Source: Ramlibacter sp. (GTDB lineage: Bacteria > Pseudomonadota > Gammaproteobacteria > Burkholderiales > Burkholderiaceae). Taken from it: DNA of 8,820 nt. The DNA is taken from NCBI GenBank assembly GCA_014376915.1, contig JACMQP010000416.1, forward strand, positions 1-8,820, written 5' to 3'. The notes under the pieces were generated by a model. That model saw only the letters and a list, made by a program, of their open reading frames with translations, was not told the DNA's origin and did not search any database. Positions 7,239 through 8,820 of the stretch are shown here, piece by piece. Each line of letters starts with the position of its first letter. Within the stretch, counting starts at the first letter, position 1. A program made the translations under genes and the position numbers.

Positions 7239-7314
7239 GGCCCGGTAGCTCAGTTGGTAGAGCAGCGGATTGAAAATCCGCGTGTCGGTGGGTCGATTCC
7301 GCCCCAGGCCACCA
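7239..7314 (+). tRNA. tRNA-Phe (anticodon GAA)
   Basis: A 76-nt cloverleaf with encoded CCA. The acceptor strand is GGCCCGG with CCAGGCC, the D-arm is GCTC/GAGC, the anticodon stem GCGGA/TCCGC holds the loop TTGAAAA (anticodon GAA), the variable loop is GTGTC, the T stem is GGTGG/CCGCC, the discriminator is A and CCA follows. Two oddities: pair 5–68 in the acceptor stem is C·A, and the T loop reads GTCGATT, with G where nearly all elongator tRNAs carry T54 (the modified ribothymidine). Its own promoter and terminator flank it. It marks the border between core genes and the less GC-rich segment, and tRNA 3' ends are common integration sites. Confidence 0.93.
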
Positions 7315-7328
7315 GTGTCTGCAAGAGA

Positions 7329-7359
7329 GGCCGCTATCAAATCGATAGCGGCCTTTTTT
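7329..7359 (+). terminator. Rho-independent terminator of tRNA-Phe
   Basis: A perfect 10-bp stem, GGCCGCTATC / GATAGCGGCC, with the 5-nt loop AAATC (7329–7353) is followed by six T residues (7354–7359). It begins 14 nt after the encoded CCA of the tRNA. The stem is strong and GC-rich at its base, and the T-run makes the direction plus. Confidence 0.92.
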
Positions 7360-7361
7360 CA

Positions 7362-7383
7362 TGTAGCCACGGTGTAGCCACGG
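7362..7383 (+). repeat. Tandem duplication of an 11-bp unit
   Basis: Two exact head-to-tail copies of TGTAGCCACGG (7362–7372 and 7373–7383) begin 2 nt after the T-run of the tRNA terminator. On the minus strand the sequence reads ccgtggctaca, giving GYTVAT before a TGA stop in one frame. It could be a scar of an integrase gene 3' end or an att-proximal arm site, but nothing larger supports that. Confidence 0.6.
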
Positions 7384-7768
7384 TGACGGGTACACATATC
7401 GAGTAGCGTCCCCCTTCCTGGTCGTACCTGCTGCGGAATTGCTCCCTGAAAATTTCTAGAATTTTCTGTTGATTGCCGTTGAGCAGGCGCTAACGCTCTA
7501 CGCGCGCCCTCCGGAAGCGACGGCCGGCGGGCTGCATTCACTAGCGAGCGGATCCGATGAGCGCGGAGCTTTCGAGCGCAGACTTCGACGGGGACTACGG
7601 GCTCGTGGGACGGAGTTTGCGACGCCCCAACAATTGCGTCGCAAGGCGGCCTTCCTGCACACCGTAGTTCGGGGACGATTCAGAGGCGACAAGGCCGTTG
7701 GCGACTCACTTTCGACTCAGTAAACCCGCCAAGGGATTGCACGGAAAGCAACACAAGGACCGTCTACG
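7384..7768. other. Intergenic stretch without a convincing gene
   Basis: The region between the tandem repeat and the large palindrome holds no gene I can support. The longest plus-strand frame (7469–7723, 84 codons from a TTG) is rich in Arg and Ala, has no ribosome site and resembles nothing I know; a 36-codon ATG frame (7557–7667) is equally weak. It may contain decayed mobile-element sequence. The only structured element seen is the AT-rich inverted repeat at 7448–7466. Confidence 0.5.
7448..7466. repeat. AT-rich inverted repeat
   Basis: Arms GAAAATT and AATTTTC (7 bp, perfect) flank TCTAG. The AT-rich block stands out from its surroundings. It shares the 8-mer GAAAATTT with the larger palindrome at 7769–7802, so it may be a second, weaker binding site for the same regulator. 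Confidence 0.45.
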
Positions 7769-7802
7769 GCACATAAATTTTCCCAACGGAAAATTTATGT
7801 GC
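7769..7802. promoter_or_regulatory. Perfect 15-bp-arm palindrome, probable operator of the HTH–metallopeptidase operon
   Basis: Arms GCACATAAATTTTCC and GGAAAATTTATGTGC are exact reverse complements around a CAAC spacer. It lies 58 nt before the HTH start codon. A plausible weak sigma-70 promoter overlaps its right half (TTCCCA at 7780–7785, TACATT at 7803–7808, 17-nt spacer), so a dimeric regulator bound here would block transcription. Two-fold symmetry and position suggest autorepression by the downstream HTH protein. It has no T-run and is AT-rich, so a terminator is less likely. Binding is inferred. Confidence 0.65.
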
Positions 7803-7849
7803 TACATTTCAATTGCCCAACCAGCACAGGCCTACCAGCCTGGAATCAC

Positions 7850-7855
7850 AGGAGA
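7850..7855 (+). promoter_or_regulatory. Ribosome binding site deciding the HTH gene start
   Basis: AGGAGA lies 5 nt before the ATG at 7861, separated by an A-run. It is much stronger than ribosome sites of most core genes in the window and rules out the in-frame TTG at 7813 as the start. Confidence 0.8.
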
Positions 7856-7860
7856 AAAAA

Positions 7861-8220
7861 ATGCGGCTTAACGAATTTGGTAAGAAAGCGAGGCTCCTTC
7901 GAATGGAGCACGACGTACCGCTGAAGCAGATGGCAGAGAGTATGGAAGTCAGCTCGGCCCACCTCAGCGCAATGGAGTACGGGGACAAGAAGCTGAACGA
8001 GAACCACATTGAAGCGGCCCTGAAATTCTTTGCCGTTATCGGTGCAAGTAAGCAGGAGTTGGATGAATTGCGCGACGCAGGAGGTCAGTCGATCGAATCT
8101 GTCAGCACCAAGGAAATGCCGTCTGACGCCCGAGCGATGGTGTACGCGTTCGCACGCAAGTTGCAAGAGAACGGCAAGCCGCCGACCGCTGTAGTGAATT
8201 GGGTCAAGGACCGGAAGTAA
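7861..8220 (+). CDS. XRE-family helix-turn-helix regulator paired with an ImmA/IrrE peptidase
   Basis: A 119-residue protein. Residues about 4–60 form a Cro/C1-type HTH: FGKKARLLRMEHDVPLKQMA leads to the recognition-helix region VSSAHLSAMEYGDKKL. The rest is helical and charged, ending VVNWVKDRK, with no recognised second domain. Codon use is less GC-biased than in the core genes, which fits acquisition. The gene lies directly downstream of a perfect palindrome, the likely operator, and 31 nt before an ImmA/IrrE-type peptidase gene. In known systems such as ImmR–ImmA of ICEBs1, a small XRE repressor is inactivated by the cognate peptidase to switch on a mobile element. The DNA-binding call is firm; the repressor role and target are inferred from context. 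Confidence 0.88.
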   Translation: MRLNEFGKKARLLRMEHDVPLKQMAESMEVSSAHLSAMEYGDKKLNENHIEAALKFFAVIGASKQELDELRDAGGQSIESVSTKEMPSDARAMVYAFARKLQENGKPPTAVVNWVKDRK

Positions 8221-8251
8221 CCAGAACGAACGAGCACTCAGAGGACGACCA

Positions 8252-8820
8252 ATGACAACGTTAGGCAACGGACAAAAAAGCAGACTCCCCTCGGGGATGA
8301 AGGTGGCGCCCACCAGCTATGCGAAGCTGGAACTGGCAGCGGCCAGCCTTTTTCCCCTACTCCCGAAAGAGCGCGGCTCCGTTTACGTTATCGAAGGCTG
8401 GCGGGTGCTCGAACAGACTCTCAGCCGTGCCGGCTACGAGCCGCACGTAGCAGAGGTGCACGAGCTCGAGGATTGCGCCGCTTTCACCATTCCTGACAAG
8501 GGGCTGGTAGTTTTGCGGCGCGACGTATACGACGGCCTGTTCAACGGATCAGTTTTCTCGCGGAGCACCGTAATCCACGAACTGTCACATATCGTGCTGG
8601 CACATCACGTCACGCTGCATCGCGGCGCGGTGCTCGGGCAGCACAAGTTTTACGAGGACAGCGAGTGGCAGGCTAAAGCAATGACCGCGGCGGTGATGAT
8701 GCCCGTCGAAGCGTGCCAGGAAGCTCGCGGAGCACATCACCTGGCTGAAATGTGCGGGACCAGCGTCGAGGCTGCCACCTATCGTTTGGAACGCCTTACC
8801 AAGGAGAAGATCGTCACGCC
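8252..8820 (+). CDS. ImmA/IrrE-family zinc metallopeptidase (incomplete at window end)
   Basis: This frame stays open to the window edge (189 full codons visible). The active-site motif HELSH has His109, Glu110 and His113, in STVIHELSHIVLAHH; Glu138 in DSEWQAKAMTAAVMMP is the likely third zinc ligand. Both blocks are diagnostic of ImmA/IrrE peptidases (DUF955), though the usual Asn or Asp after EWQA is Lys here. The N-terminal part has a helical segment (GWRVLEQTLSRAGYEP), and the end reads VEAATYRLERLTKEKIV, typical of the family's C-terminal helix region. The ATG at 8252 has GAGGA 6 nt upstream; ATG 8297 is a weaker alternative. Just downstream of an XRE regulator gene, it is probably the antirepressor that cleaves it. 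The C-terminus and any fused domain lie outside the window. Confidence 0.88.
   Translation, partial: MTTLGNGQKSRLPSGMKVAPTSYAKLELAAASLFPLLPKERGSVYVIEGWRVLEQTLSRAGYEPHVAEVHELEDCAAFTIPDKGLVVLRRDVYDGLFNGSVFSRSTVIHELSHIVLAHHVTLHRGAVLGQHKFYEDSEWQAKAMTAAVMMPVEACQEARGAHHLAEMCGTSVEAATYRLERLTKEKIVT

Noticed and set aside
7469..7723. Open frame of 84 codons from a TTG in the intergenic stretch
   Set aside because: No ribosome site, Arg/Ala-rich composition and no similarity I recognise; probably chance.
7769..7802. Palindrome as a rho-independent terminator
   Set aside because: The outer and middle stem is AT-rich, no T-run follows and there is no upstream gene to terminate; an operator fits better.
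7813..7860. Upstream TTG start for the HTH regulator, adding 16 residues
   Set aside because: The added residues are not part of the HTH fold and contain the true ribosome site AGGAGA for ATG 7861.
7315..8820. CRISPR array or second copy of the tRNA 3' end (att site)
   Set aside because: No regularly spaced repeats exist, and no convincing repeat of the tRNA 3' end was found inside the window.

Overview
The window looks like a chromosome segment of a high-GC betaproteobacterium, most likely Burkholderiales and probably near Comamonadaceae (Ramlibacter/Variovorax-like). This rests on recalled protein similarity, the very GC-rich third codon positions and the gene order rsmB – DUF4390 – NtrY-like kinase – Fis-type response regulator, which I know from betaproteobacteria. 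No database search was possible.

Positions 1–7314 are dense core chromosome, all on the plus strand: a LemA-family protein (33–605); a sulfide-dehydrogenase-like pair, a small periplasmic cytochrome c (678–989) and an FccB-type flavoprotein (1001–2275); 16S rRNA cytosine methyltransferase RsmB (2272–3621); a secreted DUF4390 protein (3626–4207); an NtrY-like membrane sensor kinase (4220–6496); its response regulator (6535–7221); and tRNA-Phe(GAA) (7239–7314), followed by a strong intrinsic terminator. The kinase gene is interrupted by an in-frame amber codon at 4580–4582 with intact coding sequence on both sides. The stop separates three N-terminal membrane segments from the sensor, HAMP, PAS and kinase domains.

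After the tRNA terminator the character changes. Positions 7360–7768 hold no convincing gene, but do hold an 11-bp tandem repeat and an AT-rich inverted repeat. A perfect 15-bp-arm inverted repeat (7769–7802) then precedes a small XRE-type HTH regulator (7861–8220) and an ImmA/IrrE-type zinc metallopeptidase (8252 to the window end, incomplete). This part is less GC-rich and has better Shine-Dalgarno sequences. It looks like the edge of an integrated accessory element next to a tRNA gene, although no integrase or second att copy is visible.

How the genes fit together: the cytochrome/flavoprotein pair probably oxidises sulfide or another reduced sulfur compound and feeds electrons to the respiratory chain. 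RsmB, DUF4390, kinase and regulator are packed as one transcription unit. In the accessory part, the HTH protein probably represses its own operon through the palindrome, and the metallopeptidase is the likely antirepressor that cleaves it on a signal. The cargo under this switch would lie beyond position 8820. Nothing complete inside the window is clearly a new system. The strongest anomalies are the amber codon in the kinase, two departures from consensus in the tRNA-Phe, and the palindrome-controlled HTH–peptidase switch at the tRNA border.
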